Shown in pieces: positions 1 to 8,722 of a stretch of 34,886 nucleotides of DNA. Source of the DNA: Spirogloea muscicola (taxonomy: Eukaryota; Streptophyta; Zygnematophyceae; Spirogloeales; Spirogloeaceae); the NCBI GenBank assembly GCA_009602725.1, contig WELB01000001.1:1230803-1265688 (forward strand). Reading direction: 5' to 3'. Numbering within the stretch: position 1 is the first letter of the stretch; every line of letters starts with the position of its first letter. A program made the translations under genes and the position numbers. Below the pieces are notes generated by a model. That model searched no databases and was not told the DNA's origin. It saw only the letters and a program-made list of their open reading frames with translations.

Positions 1-2146
1 TCCCTCCTCCCGGCGCCCGCCGCCGCCGACGGCGGCGGCGACGCGAGCTCGTTCGGCGGCAGCAGCGAGCCCGCCTCGCCGGGCTCCGCCGCCAATGCCG
101 CCGCCAATGCCGCCGCCAACGGCGGCATGTGGCTGGACGACGACGACCTCGACGTGGGCTACACGAACCTGCTCAAGATCATGCAGGCCCGCTTCCAGCC
201 GCGCGCTGTGGCGGCGGCGGCGGCGGCGGAGACCGCCGCCGGCGGCTGCCGGCACCACCACAGGCCCACGTCCTCCTCGTTGTCGCTGTCGTCGTCCACC
301 ACGGCGGGAGCCGACGACGCCCACGACCTGGAGACGTACAGCCGGACGGACTCCATGAGCAGCACGGACTCGGCCCGCTCCTCCGAGGACTGCAGGAGCA
401 GCAGCAGCGCCGGCAGCAGTGGCGCGCCGAGCCGCCAGACGTCGCTGCAGGGCGGCGCCGAGGACGCGGGCAGCCTGCCGCTCGGCAGCCTGATGCGCTA
501 CCCCTCCGACGACGCGACGGACGACGGCGGCGGCGGCTGGAAGGTCCTGGAGGTCGGGGCGCGCGGCAGCGCCCAGTACCGTGCCATCGTCGTGAATCAG
601 GTCCGCAGCCAAGCAGCACCGGCGTCCGCAGCATGCGGAGCAGCTTGAGGAGCCGCAACAATGGAGCTGAGCTCCGGCGGCCTGTGCCGGCGACATTCGC
701 CAGTGGCTATCACTCCGACATGGACGGCGCTGACTCCACATTCCCCTTACCATGTTGCTTTCCCTGCCTGCAGATGCGGCGCCAGGTCTCGCCCTGGCAC
801 TCGGTCCCGCTGTGCACCAGCGGCGGCTTCCTGCATTTCGTTTGCGAGACCCCGCGGGGCGAGGAGGTCGTGTGCGAGCTCGCCATGGACGAGGTCAACA
901 ACCCCCTGCGCGTCAGCCGTGACGGCAGCGGCGTCTGCCGCTACCGAGACGGCGCTCCGTGGAACGTCGGCTTCCTGCCTCAGACGTACGGCGATCCACG
1001 GGAACCCAACAAGAGCTTTGGCGGGTTCCAGGTAAAGCCAGCCCTGGGTGGCGCCGATGCTGCCGGAAGCTTGCTTGGTGTGACGCAGAGCCGCCACTCA
1101 CAATGAGCGCTGACAGCCTGCTGGTACTGGTTGGCAGTACACGGGGAGGGCAGTGGAGGTCCTCGAGTTTGGCAGTAGGATGAGGCGCACTGGGGAGGTA
1201 TACAAGGTCAAGCCCATTGCAGCATTCGCGGTCATTGAGCGGGAGCAGCTGGTCTGGAAGGTTGTCGCCATTGCTTGCGACGATCCCCTTGAGTCCCTCC
1301 TTCATGGTGCCCAGGATTTGGACAGGTGAGCACCCTGTTGCCCCTACGCACTTAGTCGATATCTCGTCGATGTCACATTTGTGAATATTGATTCCTCACT
1401 TTGGCAATGTTGTACTATGTGTGACTTGTTATGCGACGGGTAGCCTGCGACTTGCTCACTCTCAGACTCCAATCGGTGGGGCAGTGTCAGGCCCGGCCTG
1501 GTGGGCGAGATGAGGGAGTGGCTGCGAACGTCCACCCGGGCTGGTGACCGCTTAGAGCGGCCCAACTACTTCGGCCTCAACGAGCGCGTGGGTGGCCGGA
1601 GCTTTGCCGTGTCCATAGTCAAGCAGGTGAACTTACAACAGGAATTTGTGTCCTTATAATCCACGCAGTAGGTGCTGCACTGCGAACCGTTTGTGACCGT
1701 CTGCTGTGGAGCATTGAGCTCTTGCTTTGTGGAAAAATTTGTGAACAATTGTCCGTGGACGGCCTTCTCAGGACCTCTGGTGCAATTTGGGTGCTTGGCA
1801 GGCACATGTCATGTGGCAGAACCTCAAGCTGCATGGTGCACCACTAGTTCGCGCCTCTAGCTATGCAGATTTTCAGCAGAGGATCGCGGCTGTGAAGCCG
1901 GGGCAGCTGCTGCGCTGCAGCCACTCTCTGCCGGCCCCCAAGCCCAGTCGTGGTCGATGCCAACTGATTACACAAGGTGATTGCGTCCACTCTGCCGTCA
2001 ACTTTCCTGTATGTGGCAGTATCCAATGCAGCCCTCCTCCTACTTTGGCATTCTTAAGGTGGTGTATGCAGAGTCCATGCGGTGACATACAGAGAGTAGG
2101 CTCTCAGGCTTCCCTGTTGTTTCATGTGCTTTGCAGCCGCCACTGA
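1..2146 (+). CDS. soluble inorganic pyrophosphatase-like protein, 5' partial, predicted catalytically inactive
   Basis: Family I soluble pyrophosphatases hydrolyse PPi to phosphate using several Mg ions. Five exons join in phase: 1-600, 774-1031, 1138-1325, 1491-1626 and 1802-2146, all with GT-AG introns; the last may be spliced again before its stop. The frame is open at the window edge, so the true start is missing. Counting from base 1, residues 206-209 are SPWH, followed by the pyrophosphatase core: F-V-C-E-T-P (222-227), E-L-A-M-D-E (235-240), R-Y (256-257), W-N-V-G-F-L-P-Q-T (263-271), then K-V-K-P-I-A-A-F and W-K-V-V-A-I. The fold is clear but active-site residues are not kept: the D-x-D-P-x-D loop reads T-G-R-A-V-E (288-293), the catalytic Tyr of N-Y-G is Val265, the Asp before W-K is Val325, and the Tyr-Lys pair near the C-terminus is Ser-Thr. 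Residues 1-200 are Ala/Gly/Ser-rich, with a D-rich patch at 45-48. I infer a non-catalytic paralogue. The homology is firm; the last exon is less so. Confidence 0.82.
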
Positions 2147-2903
2147 CAAGGACGCCTCACTACTACTATACCCCTCGTGACACTTCCGCCTCAACGTCTG
2201 AGCTCACTATTCTTTCGGCCAGCTCCTCAAGCCTGCCGGAGGTGCAATAAGTGGAGGCACAAGACATCAAGGCTGTCGAATTCGTACAGGCCCTGACGGT
2301 CTCGCCAATAAGCCTCTCGTTGAAACACGGGGATGAGCCTATCATAAGCTGGTATTGAAGCTGCAATTGTAGCTCCAGCCGCAGGACTTGAATCTATTCA
2401 ATCTGCTTAAGCCCATCATCCCTTCCCTTGTACATTTGGCTCTTTCATCATCGACAAGGCAGTGTGCCTAACAATGACGGACTGGCTCTTGACCAAGCGG
2501 CTCACCCATGATAGGCACAGGTGTGCTTACCTGGCTCCTCCAAGTCTCCCCAGAAGCATGTCAATTAGTTAAACACGACTGGCTGCTTGAGGAACTTATC
2601 CATCTAGCAACGTGTGAATCAAGATGCCATTGGCGGCATGCAGTACCTACTTCACAGAATGGCATAAGCCTGGCTGAGCGGTAAGGCATTATCCTATCTA
2701 GAGCTCGCAGTCGGATGTAAGCATGGTAGATAACAATGTCAAATGGTTGTCGTAGTAGCGTGAACCAGCGACTGGGCTGGGTCGCCACCTTACTCAGCCT
2801 TGTGCGCCATAGGAGCGCTCCCTGTGAAAAGGGTTGCCGCGGCACATAGGGCTTACTATCCGAATCTGAGGCAACCACGTTGCTGCTCCAGTGCGCGTAG
2901 CTG
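2147..2903. other. intergenic, no gene seen
   Basis: No coding stretch with family resemblance was found on either strand downstream of the pyrophosphatase-like gene. The 3' end of that gene probably lies here. A tRNA-like A-box (TGGCTGAGCGG) occurs near 2671, but no matching B-box or cloverleaf follows it. Confidence 0.5.
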
Positions 2904-3140
2904 TGGCTGCTCATCGCTGAGTGAGGGCGGAGCCTGTGCTGTTTGTGTGACTGCGTGGCTGATCACTGAGAGAGGGCGAAGCCTGTGCTCTGTGTGACGG
3001 TGTGGCTGAGTAAGGGCGGAGCCAGTACTGCCTGTGCGACTGTGTGGCTGATCGCTGAGTGAGGGCGTAGCCTCAGCTGTGTGTGTGACTGCGCGGCTGT
3101 TGTCTGGGTGAGGGCGGAATCTGTGTGCTGCCGTGAGCGG
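2904..3140. repeat. minisatellite, about five units of 42-51 bp
   Basis: Units begin with GTGGCTG (GCGGCTG in the last) at 2904, 2955, 3002, 3044 and 3093. Each continues as a diverged form of GATCGCTGAGTGAGGGCG, then AGCCTGTGCTG and TGTGTGACTGC. Lengths differ (51, 47, 42, 49 and about 47 bp), so the units have aged separately. The array is GT/GC-rich, and its reading frames are accidental. Confidence 0.85.
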
Positions 3141-3334
3141 ATCTGCGTCTGAACCACCGAGACGAGGGTGGTCTGCTGGTCCTACGGAAAAGGGCAAACG
3201 TCCATTTGAGGAGTCTGAGTGGAGGAGACGAGAGAAGAAGCGGAGGACGCGATTGACAGTAACAGCCAGAGCAGGAAGACTTTCATATCATTGGTCGGGA
3301 TGGCCCTCACTAGCCTAGATACATGGTGCATAGA

Positions 3335-3405
3335 GAAGACACCCGATGCGCATGAATTGAAAGGGAGGCCAAGCCGAGCCAATACATCATCCAGAAGGAA
3401 CGGCA
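3335..3405. repeat. degenerate copy of the 140-bp interspersed repeat
   Basis: The stretch GCGCATGAATTGAAAGGGAG followed by GGCCAAG and AGCCAATACAT matches the core of the repeat seen in full at 16753-16894. Only about 65 bp of the core is recognisable here. Confidence 0.6.
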
Positions 3406-3569
3406 CGAGTAGTGCAAAGAACAGGGCCGCACTAAGCGAAGCCCTCGGCTAGGAAGGGATTATGAATGGGCGAAGCGCATCTGAGGGGGACTTCAGTACC
3501 CTCGAGTGAGCTCAAGCAATTCTGTCAGGCTGAATACAGGAATCTGGCCCTATATACCTTGTCCTCTGT

Positions 3570-3935
3570 TTCTGGGCTGGCTTTTCACAGCCCCCGCTCC
3601 CTTTAGATATTCCTCTGGGCTGGCCTCTCACAGCCATTGCCTTACTGTAAGAGAGCTTTTCCTATAGAAGAGCTCACTTTCGATGGCTGTGACACGGCCA
3701 GCCCAAGAGATACGAACAAATGAAATAGAAGAAAGTGGCTCTCCCAAAGAATGCGAGGGCTGTGAACAGCCAGCCCGCCAAGACTTGACAAGTTCCGAAG
3801 GGCCGAAAGTCGCTTTTCCAATAAGCTTTCCCTGTAGGATAATCACGTAGTAACATTTTCTTAGGAGCCGCAAGTCAGAAAGACTACGATAGCTCTTCCA
3901 AGGTAAGGTAGTGGCTGTGAGATGCCAGCCCCGAA
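3570..3935. repeat. cluster of foldback hairpin repeats, including a compact inverted pair
   Basis: Arms start with GGGCTGGC at 3574 and 3617 on plus. Reverse-oriented arms lie near 3685, 3757 and 3913. Each arm holds a small stem, GGCTG pairing with CAGCC over a short loop. The arm at 3617 and the reversed arm ending near 3706 form an inverted pair of about 90 bp: both read GGGCTGGCC, then TCACAGCCAT, in opposite directions. No protein-coding content was seen. Confidence 0.75.
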
Positions 3936-4249
3936 TCGTGGACAAGGACCGAAGTGGCCGGAAAACCGCACGGAGGCCCGTGGATAGTGCAAGGGCGGGC
4001 CTGCCTGACTGGCGGTAGATCGATAGATGATGGCCCGTGACGGGCCGGCCATGGCCCTTGACGGGTGGCCGGAGAATGCGTGTATATTAAGAGATGGGGA
4101 GGCCATGTGTGGCCAAGTACAAAGGCAAGCACATTGGACAAATGTATACGTCACCTGCTGCTAAGCTGACCCGCTCAGTAACCACGAGTCAGCACATAGA
4201 GGTCGCTAGCTGACGCTCGAATACCGGACGGCAATTGACTAGCTCTTGT

Positions 4250-4322
4250 AGCCGGAGAGAAGGCGCGCGGAGCGCATGAAATGAAATGGAGGCCAATTCA
4301 AGCCAATACATGGTTCGGAGGG
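4250..4322. repeat. 5' part of the 140-bp interspersed repeat
   Basis: GGAGAGAAGGCGCGCGGAGC is followed by CATGAAATGAAATGGAGGCC and AATTCAAGCCAATACATGG. This is the same order as the full copies at 16753-16894 and 23719-23862. Similarity stops near 4320, so the copy is truncated. Confidence 0.75.
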
Positions 4323-4529
4323 CGAGATGGGGAGCAGCTGTGACGGACCGAAACGGGCGCACCGCCGACGCAACGGCGAGCGTTGTCTTAGAGCGGGCTC
4401 GAGTCGTCGGCGCAGAGGCTTGGGGCGGTGGGCCCGCCAAGATACTGGGTGCTGCGGGACGTACGCGAGGGGTCCGGCCCAGCCCACGGCAACAGCGGCG
4501 GCGGGTTTCCTAGTGGGCGGCAGTGGGTC

Positions 4530-4700
4530 CCGTTGGCGGGGATGGTGCTGAGGTCCATGCATGGGTCGCGCGCGCTGCATCTGCGGGCGGGTCGTGCCCT
4601 AGCTGCAGCCTCTGGCCCTGACCAAGGGGACCCGCTACCGGGAGCCCAGTTTCGCCGTCCTGCGGCTGCTTTGCAGGCGTTACTGAGTGTTTCGTAGCTG
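4530..4700 (+). mobile_element. LINE 3'-terminal fragment
   Basis: One frame encodes RALHLRAGRALAAAS near 4568-4615, the C-terminal tail peptide shared with the fragments at 25590, 33830 and (reversed) 5143 and 23490. The DNA after it (CGGCTGCTTTGCAGG, then TTCGTAGCTGCTTG) matches DNA after the LINE fragment near 24870. The upstream coding part is missing, consistent with 5' truncation. Confidence 0.65.
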
Positions 4701-4759
4701 CTTGATTCCATCTGTGCTAGCTTTAGCGCTTTCCCTTGGCCCCTTCGACCTATGTTACT

Positions 4760-5030
4760 TCTCTTTTTGGGCTGGCCTCTCCCAGCCACCGCCGTCTCCT
4801 GGAAGCGCCTCTCTCGCTGAGGGGCCTTAGTTCGCTCCAAATGAACAGCTCTACCAATTTACAAAGAATGTTGCTCGAATTTACAGCAGTGGCTGTGAGA
4901 GGTCAGCACAAGAAGCGAGAGAAGGACTCTTTCAGTAGATCAACAGCTCTTTCAACATGAGGCAGTAGCTGTGAAGGAGAATGGCTCTCCAAAGGGGGCA
5001 AGGGCTGTGAAAGGCCAGCCCAGGAAAACA
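4760..5030. repeat. foldback hairpin repeats, inverted arms
   Basis: A plus arm starts at 4769 with GGGCTGGCCTCTCCCAGCC. A reversed arm near 4893 reads GGCTGTGAGAGGTCAGC. Another reversed arm near 5003 reads GGGCTGTGAAAGGCCAGCC. The first two lie about 150 bp apart and could fold on each other. Confidence 0.7.
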
Positions 5031-5142
5031 CGTGAACAAAGTTCAAAGGAAGCCAGAGAAGCCGAAATGCAAAAAGCACGAAATTTCCCTTGAGAATTCC
5101 TGCAAGTGGGCGCTCAGTAACTTCTAGTCAACAAGTGCAGAT

Positions 5143-5235
5143 CAGAATAGAATAAGAAGGATTGGAGGGCGGAAAAGCGTTGCCCTGGCGAAACACGGAG
5201 GCAGCAGCCAAGGCGCGACCTGCAAGTGGGCAAGG
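5143..5235 (-). mobile_element. LINE 3'-terminal fragment
   Basis: The minus strand encodes GRALAAASVFRQGNAFPPS, the same tail as the fragments at 25590 (GHALGAASGFRQGDCFPP) and 23490. A hairpin arm abuts it at its 5' side, so the join is a recombination or insertion boundary. Confidence 0.6.
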
Positions 5236-5382
5236 GCTGTGAACAGCCAGAAGAAATTGAGAGACCAATCCACTAGTGGGCGATAGCTGTGATTCTTCTT
5301 CTGATTGGCAAGCCCAGAACAAGAATGACGAAGTTCGGAGAAGTGACACCTGGACGACACCCTCAAGTAGCTCCAGAGAGAG

Positions 5383-5472
5383 AGAAGGCGCGCGGGGCGC
5401 ATGAATTGAAAGGGAGGCCAATTCAAGCCAATACATTGTTCAGGCAGAGTCGAGTGCAGACTAAACAATGCT
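5383..5472. repeat. truncated copy of the 140-bp interspersed repeat
   Basis: AGAGAAGGCGCGCGGGGCGC, then CATGAATTGAAAGGGAGGCC and AATTCAAGCCAATACATTG, are followed by GTTCAGGCAGAGTCGAGTGC and AGACTAAACAATGCT. The copy is nearly identical to the first 85 bp of 16753-16894 and then stops. Reversed hairpin arms follow at about 5508. Confidence 0.85.
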
Positions 5473-5589
5473 CCAGAGAGAGTGACTGTTCCAGTAGAGA
5501 GCGATGGCTGTGCCTGGCCAGCCCAGAGGAATGGGAGATGAGGCGCAGTGTGCGCATGAGACGAGAAAAGGGCACCAGAAAGCCGACGG

Positions 5590-5770
5590 CCCGCTGACAA
5601 GCGGCGGAGCCACGCTTGGGAGACGGCGGGCGACGTCCCCGGGGGGCGCCGGACGTCCGCGGGGCGCGCCCCGCCCGACGCTCCGCCGGCGGCGCCGGCA
5701 GCGTGTCGGCGACGGAGGGCCCACCCGGCCGACAGTTGGACGTCGGGCGGGGGGGTGGCAACCGGGGAAG
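5590..5770. other. GC-rich block with three ACGT cores
   Basis: Very GC-rich DNA with GACGTC-type sites near 5633, 5652 and 5740. It resembles the larger ACGT-rich block at 18087-18385. Apparent long reading frames across it run into the poly-A tract and are artefacts of composition. Confidence 0.45.
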
Positions 5771-5778
5771 GCGACAAA

Positions 5779-5779
<1 letters not shown>

Positions 5780-5872
<93 letters not shown>

Positions 5873-5873
5873 N
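5780..5873. repeat. 93-base A homopolymer followed by one N
   Basis: Bases 5780-5872 are all A and 5873 is N. The DNA on each side differs sharply: repeat-like on the left, coding on the right. It may be a retroelement poly-A tail, but a run this long ending at an ambiguous base is also typical of a scaffolding join or sequencing artefact. Confidence 0.7.
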
Positions 5874-5874
5874 G

Positions 5875-6809
5875 GTGCTGCGGGCGGGCGCGGCGTCCCT
5901 GGTCGCGCGGCAGCTGCTCCAGAGCGCCCTACGGCGGCTGCTGGCCGAGGCGGCGCTGGCGCCGCGCCGGGACGAGCAGCTCGGCGACGGCGAGGTGGTG
6001 CAGGCCAAGGAGGCCGCCGGGCCTGCGCCGCGGTTGCCACGCCGGCGCTTGGTGACGGTGAGCATATGGGGAAGACGTGCTCGGGTGGGGGCGCGTCGAG
6101 GCTGTCCGGTCGCCATGAGCGACGCTCTCGAGGGCCCCAGCTACGCTTGTAGCATGCGGCCTGCAGTTGCTGCTGGATCTCATGGCGTGGATGCCAGCAA
6201 TCAGTGTGGCCTCCATTGCTGCATATGCGAAGATCTCGTGCCGCGAAGCAAGGCCTTACTGCTGCTAAACTGCGCTCATGAGCTGCGTCAGTGCTCCTGC
6301 TCGGGAATGCCGGAGGAGAGCCAATCCACGTCCGACGGGGCCGGCCGCAGAACCCCCCTTGGCCACCATCCACGGCGACCAGTGCACACGGCCGCTTGGT
6401 GTCGTAGCCGGCGTGGCAGCGCCGCCTCTGTGGATGCGCCGGAGCTGCCCGCCGACTGGGCTGCCTTTGACGACTTCCTGCCCAAGATTGACCGCCTCAA
6501 GGAGGTCGTGCCCGACTGCAACCAGGCATGGCTGCAAACCTCGCCCCCCTAGCTCTCGCCTCTCGGCGTCAGTCCGCCCTGAAGCCCCGCGAGCTGGCCA
6601 CCATCCTCTGGTCGTTGCTGTGGATGCCTTCACGGGAGTCTTGCTGACAACAAGCCGTCCCAAACGTCTGCTTGTATCATTCGCTGTTTCTTCTGTAGGA
6701 CATGGACGTGGAGGCCGTGTTGGACTGCACAATCAAGCACGTGCTTGAGCTGGAGGCTGCGGCTGCACACTCCTTGCGGGGCCTGGCCTCCAAACACGGT
6801 CCCAATTGA
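5875..6809 (+). CDS. helix-loop-helix protein resembling LHW-type bHLH, 5' partial
   Basis: Three exons fit in phase: 5875-6057 (left edge lost at the poly-A/N), 6292-6525 and 6699-6809, ending in TGA. The last two join to read DRLKEVVPDCNQ then DMDVEAVLDCTIKH, followed by VLELEAAAAHSL. This has the length and pattern of the HLH of LONESOME HIGHWAY-like bHLH proteins (subfamily XIII), transcription factors in vascular and rooting-tissue development, whose second helix carries a typical A-L-L-x-x-T-I-K-H core. The usual basic residues ahead of helix 1 are absent: that stretch reads ADWAAFDDFLPKI, so DNA binding is doubtful. The intron between the HLH halves starts with GC, not GT. The LHW C-terminal domain was not found downstream. 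The first exon (helical, Ala/Leu/Arg-rich) is unrecognised and might belong to another gene. The family assignment is tentative. Confidence 0.5.
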
Positions 6810-8150
6810 GGAAAAGTGTCCGTGCGCGATCGCAAACCAGCAGAAGTTGCAGCGCAGCATGCTATGTCTCACGGCTAATTTGTGACTGGCCGCCTCTCCC
6901 ACTTGTTCAGAAGAAGAAGTAGGGTACCCAAGGCAAAGCCAGCAGCTAGATAGCTTACCCATGGATGCAAGCTTTCCTCCTTGCATCCTCACTGATGTCA
7001 CATTCAATACACTGTCCAAGTAGACGGCATCAGCATCTCCGCATTGCACATGTTTGCATAGCAATAAGAGCAGGAACCGACACTCCACAGGCGCTACAAG
7101 GTCTTCCTTCCTGGAGACCTTCTAGCGCCTGGGGTAGTTGGCTCGTCCTTCTTTGGTATCACAGTATGATGGGGAGAGTGACTGCTATTGTTTTGAGTCA
7201 TTTTCATTGTTAATAAAATCGGGCCGAACTTCAGGTCAGCATAGTCGACTCAAAGCTAGCTACATGTGAGATGCACCTAGTTAACATATGCGCAAATTCG
7301 TTGCTCCAGACTACTACATTCACCTCAAGTCGTCAATGAGCTGCGCTGAGTATGAGCATCTCATGTGCAACACCCTGCATTCTTCCTTCTTACAACTGAA
7401 GTTGAGTTACTTGCTTACGACTGAAGTGTGAATTGCTTGCTTGCACATTTTTTTGGGCCTCTGTCCATGTTGTACATACTACACAGGCAATAGATGCACT
7501 ACAGCTAAAGTGAAAAAATGGCAGCAAGTAAGCATATTGCTCGGTAACCACTTCAGCAGTTGCTGCTTCAGAAGCCGCTTAGCTCAGTTTTCCAATTCTT
7601 ATCTTTTAGTAGACATATAGCGATCAAACAGCATGCGGCTTGTTCTGAGCTTGACTCTTGATTCACACAGTCAAGCATGCCAGGCTTGGGAGAGACTGGC
7701 AGGTCTAGGCGGCTGCCAGCTGGTCACAACGACAGTCTCTGCACGTCTCTGAGAGCCCCATAGATTCAAAGGCTCACCAATATTGCTTTCTCCCTTCCAT
7801 ATCACACTGTACTTAGGCTCGCGGAGGCACGTCGACCCCTCAAGCCTAGAGTAGGCCGACCTGGAGTCCCGCTTCATTTCTCGCTTGTCAAATAGTGTCA
7901 GACTCTTACGTCGTTGAGTGCTTTACAGACTTTGATGTAGCAGAAATTGCATTAGCTACATGAGTCGGCAAGCAGCTTTCTACCTGCCTATATGTTATCA
8001 TTCAAAGTAGACAAGCACAACTCTTTTTGCACAACTGCAGGAATGCAGGTGAGTATGCGACACCTTATTGCATTACAGACGGTCGTGTTGCACAATTATT
8101 CACTATATCAAATATGAGCGACAAGTATTCTCACACGGATCAGAGAAGCA
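6810..8150. other. no recognised gene; likely 3' flank of the HLH gene
   Basis: No supported coding stretch. An AATAAA lies at 7212-7217, about 400 bases after the HLH gene stop, and could serve as its polyadenylation signal. Near 8020-8055 there is a good acceptor (pyrimidine tract then CTGCAG) followed 8 bases later by a strong donor (CAG|GTGAGT). That could be a micro-exon or chance. Confidence 0.4.
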
Positions 8151-8153
8151 TCC

Positions 8154-8291
8154 ATGTACAGTTTGAAATACAAGCCCCTCATGGCCGACAAGGTCGTCTA
8201 TGATCAAGCACCCGAAGTGAGTGAACGACTGGAGATGCAATGTGGCGGATACCAATTTTACAGATGCTCTGCAGCAGCACATGGCCAGTAG
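8154..8291 (+). CDS. possible small ORF or exon, 45 aa
   Basis: An ATG at 8154 opens MYSLKYKPLMADKVVYDQAP and runs to TAG at 8289-8291. Its amino-acid make-up is coding-like and a strong donor (GAA|GTGAGTG) sits inside it, so it could be an exon. No family was recognised. The minus strand is also open here, which weakens the call. Confidence 0.2.
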   Translation: MYSLKYKPLMADKVVYDQAPEVSERLEMQCGGYQFYRCSAAAHGQ

Positions 8292-8718
8292 TGCCCTTGA
8301 TCAGAACCTCTGGTATCGCCTGGGACGAAAGCAATGAACCTGGATTGCGGCAAGCAAAGCCATGCACAAAGCTAACCCACTCGTTTACTAAATACATCTG
8401 AGATATCGTTCGAATGACTGACTTCTCGTCGTTGGTCTTCATGCCGCACAAGCATATCCGCAGGCTCAACCCTGCCGAGCTTGGCATCCTCAATGCGGGC
8501 TTGCAATGGCGCGGTGGACTGGCGGCAAAGTCAAGGACGTGCAGTGTGGACGGACCATAAATTGCGGCTCCTATGAGTTTGAGTGCATGACTTATCACAG
8601 CTTGATGTCCTATTTCTGGGTTAGCTGGTGGCCCCAGGTCATGTCGGCTGCCTTGGACCGCAGTATGCCCCTCAATCCTGGTTGAAGTATTCATCGGGAT
8701 CCTGGTTGAAGTTTTCAT
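8179..8718 (-). CDS. possible coding stretch sharing a motif with the bHLH gene
   Basis: An open frame of 179 codons on minus. One part reads AIPEVLIKGTTGHVLLQSI, close to AIPAEGCFGGTSGHVLLASI in and just past the bHLH exon near 12467. This suggests a duplicated or paralogous piece. No splice structure could be assembled, and no known domain was recognised. Treat it as a weak candidate; a plus-strand frame (8414-8560) competes with it. Confidence 0.2.
   Translation of the reverse strand: MKTSTRIPMNTSTRIEGHTAVQGSRHDLGPPANPEIGHQAVISHALKLIGAAIYGPSTLHVLDFAASPPRHCKPALRMPSSAGLSLRICLCGMKTNDEKSVIRTISQMYLVNEWVSFVHGFACRNPGSLLSSQAIPEVLIKGTTGHVLLQSICKIGIRHIASPVVHSLRVLDHRRPCRP
8414..8560 (+). CDS. possible small ORF, 48 aa
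   Basis: An ATG near 8414 opens MTDFSSLVFMPHKHIRRLNP and ends at TAA before 8561. The composition is plausible for a protein, but no family was recognised and there is no flanking support. It is recorded because the opposite strand also carries a long open frame, so only one of the two can be real. Confidence 0.15.
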   Translation: MTDFSSLVFMPHKHIRRLNPAELGILNAGLQWRGGLAAKSRTCSVDGP

Positions 8719-8722
8719 CGCG
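8675..8722. repeat. two-copy 24-bp tandem repeat
   Basis: ATCCTGGTTGAAGTATTCAT with CGGG (8675-8698) is followed by ATCCTGGTTGAAGTTTTCAT with CGCG (8699-8722). The period is eight codons; on minus one frame reads DENFNQDP then DEYFNQD. Confidence 0.8.

Noticed and set aside
129-1106. Alternative 325-codon plus frame over the pyrophosphatase exons
   Set aside because: It is Arg/Pro-rich in the first part and reads the first exon out of frame; the frame-1 exon ending at 600 joins in phase to the core.
2660-2740. Possible tRNA gene (A-box TGGCTGAGCGG)
   Set aside because: No B-box of the GGTTCGANNCC type at the right distance and no foldable acceptor stem; probably chance or a very decayed SINE head.
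2904-3140. CRISPR array
   Set aside because: Unit-to-unit similarity covers the whole period; there are no unique spacers, and the genome is eukaryotic.
5504-6116. Long frames with poly-Lys (plus) or poly-Phe (minus) runs across the A tract
   Set aside because: They are produced only by the 93-base A homopolymer and the ambiguous base; no protein of this kind is credible.
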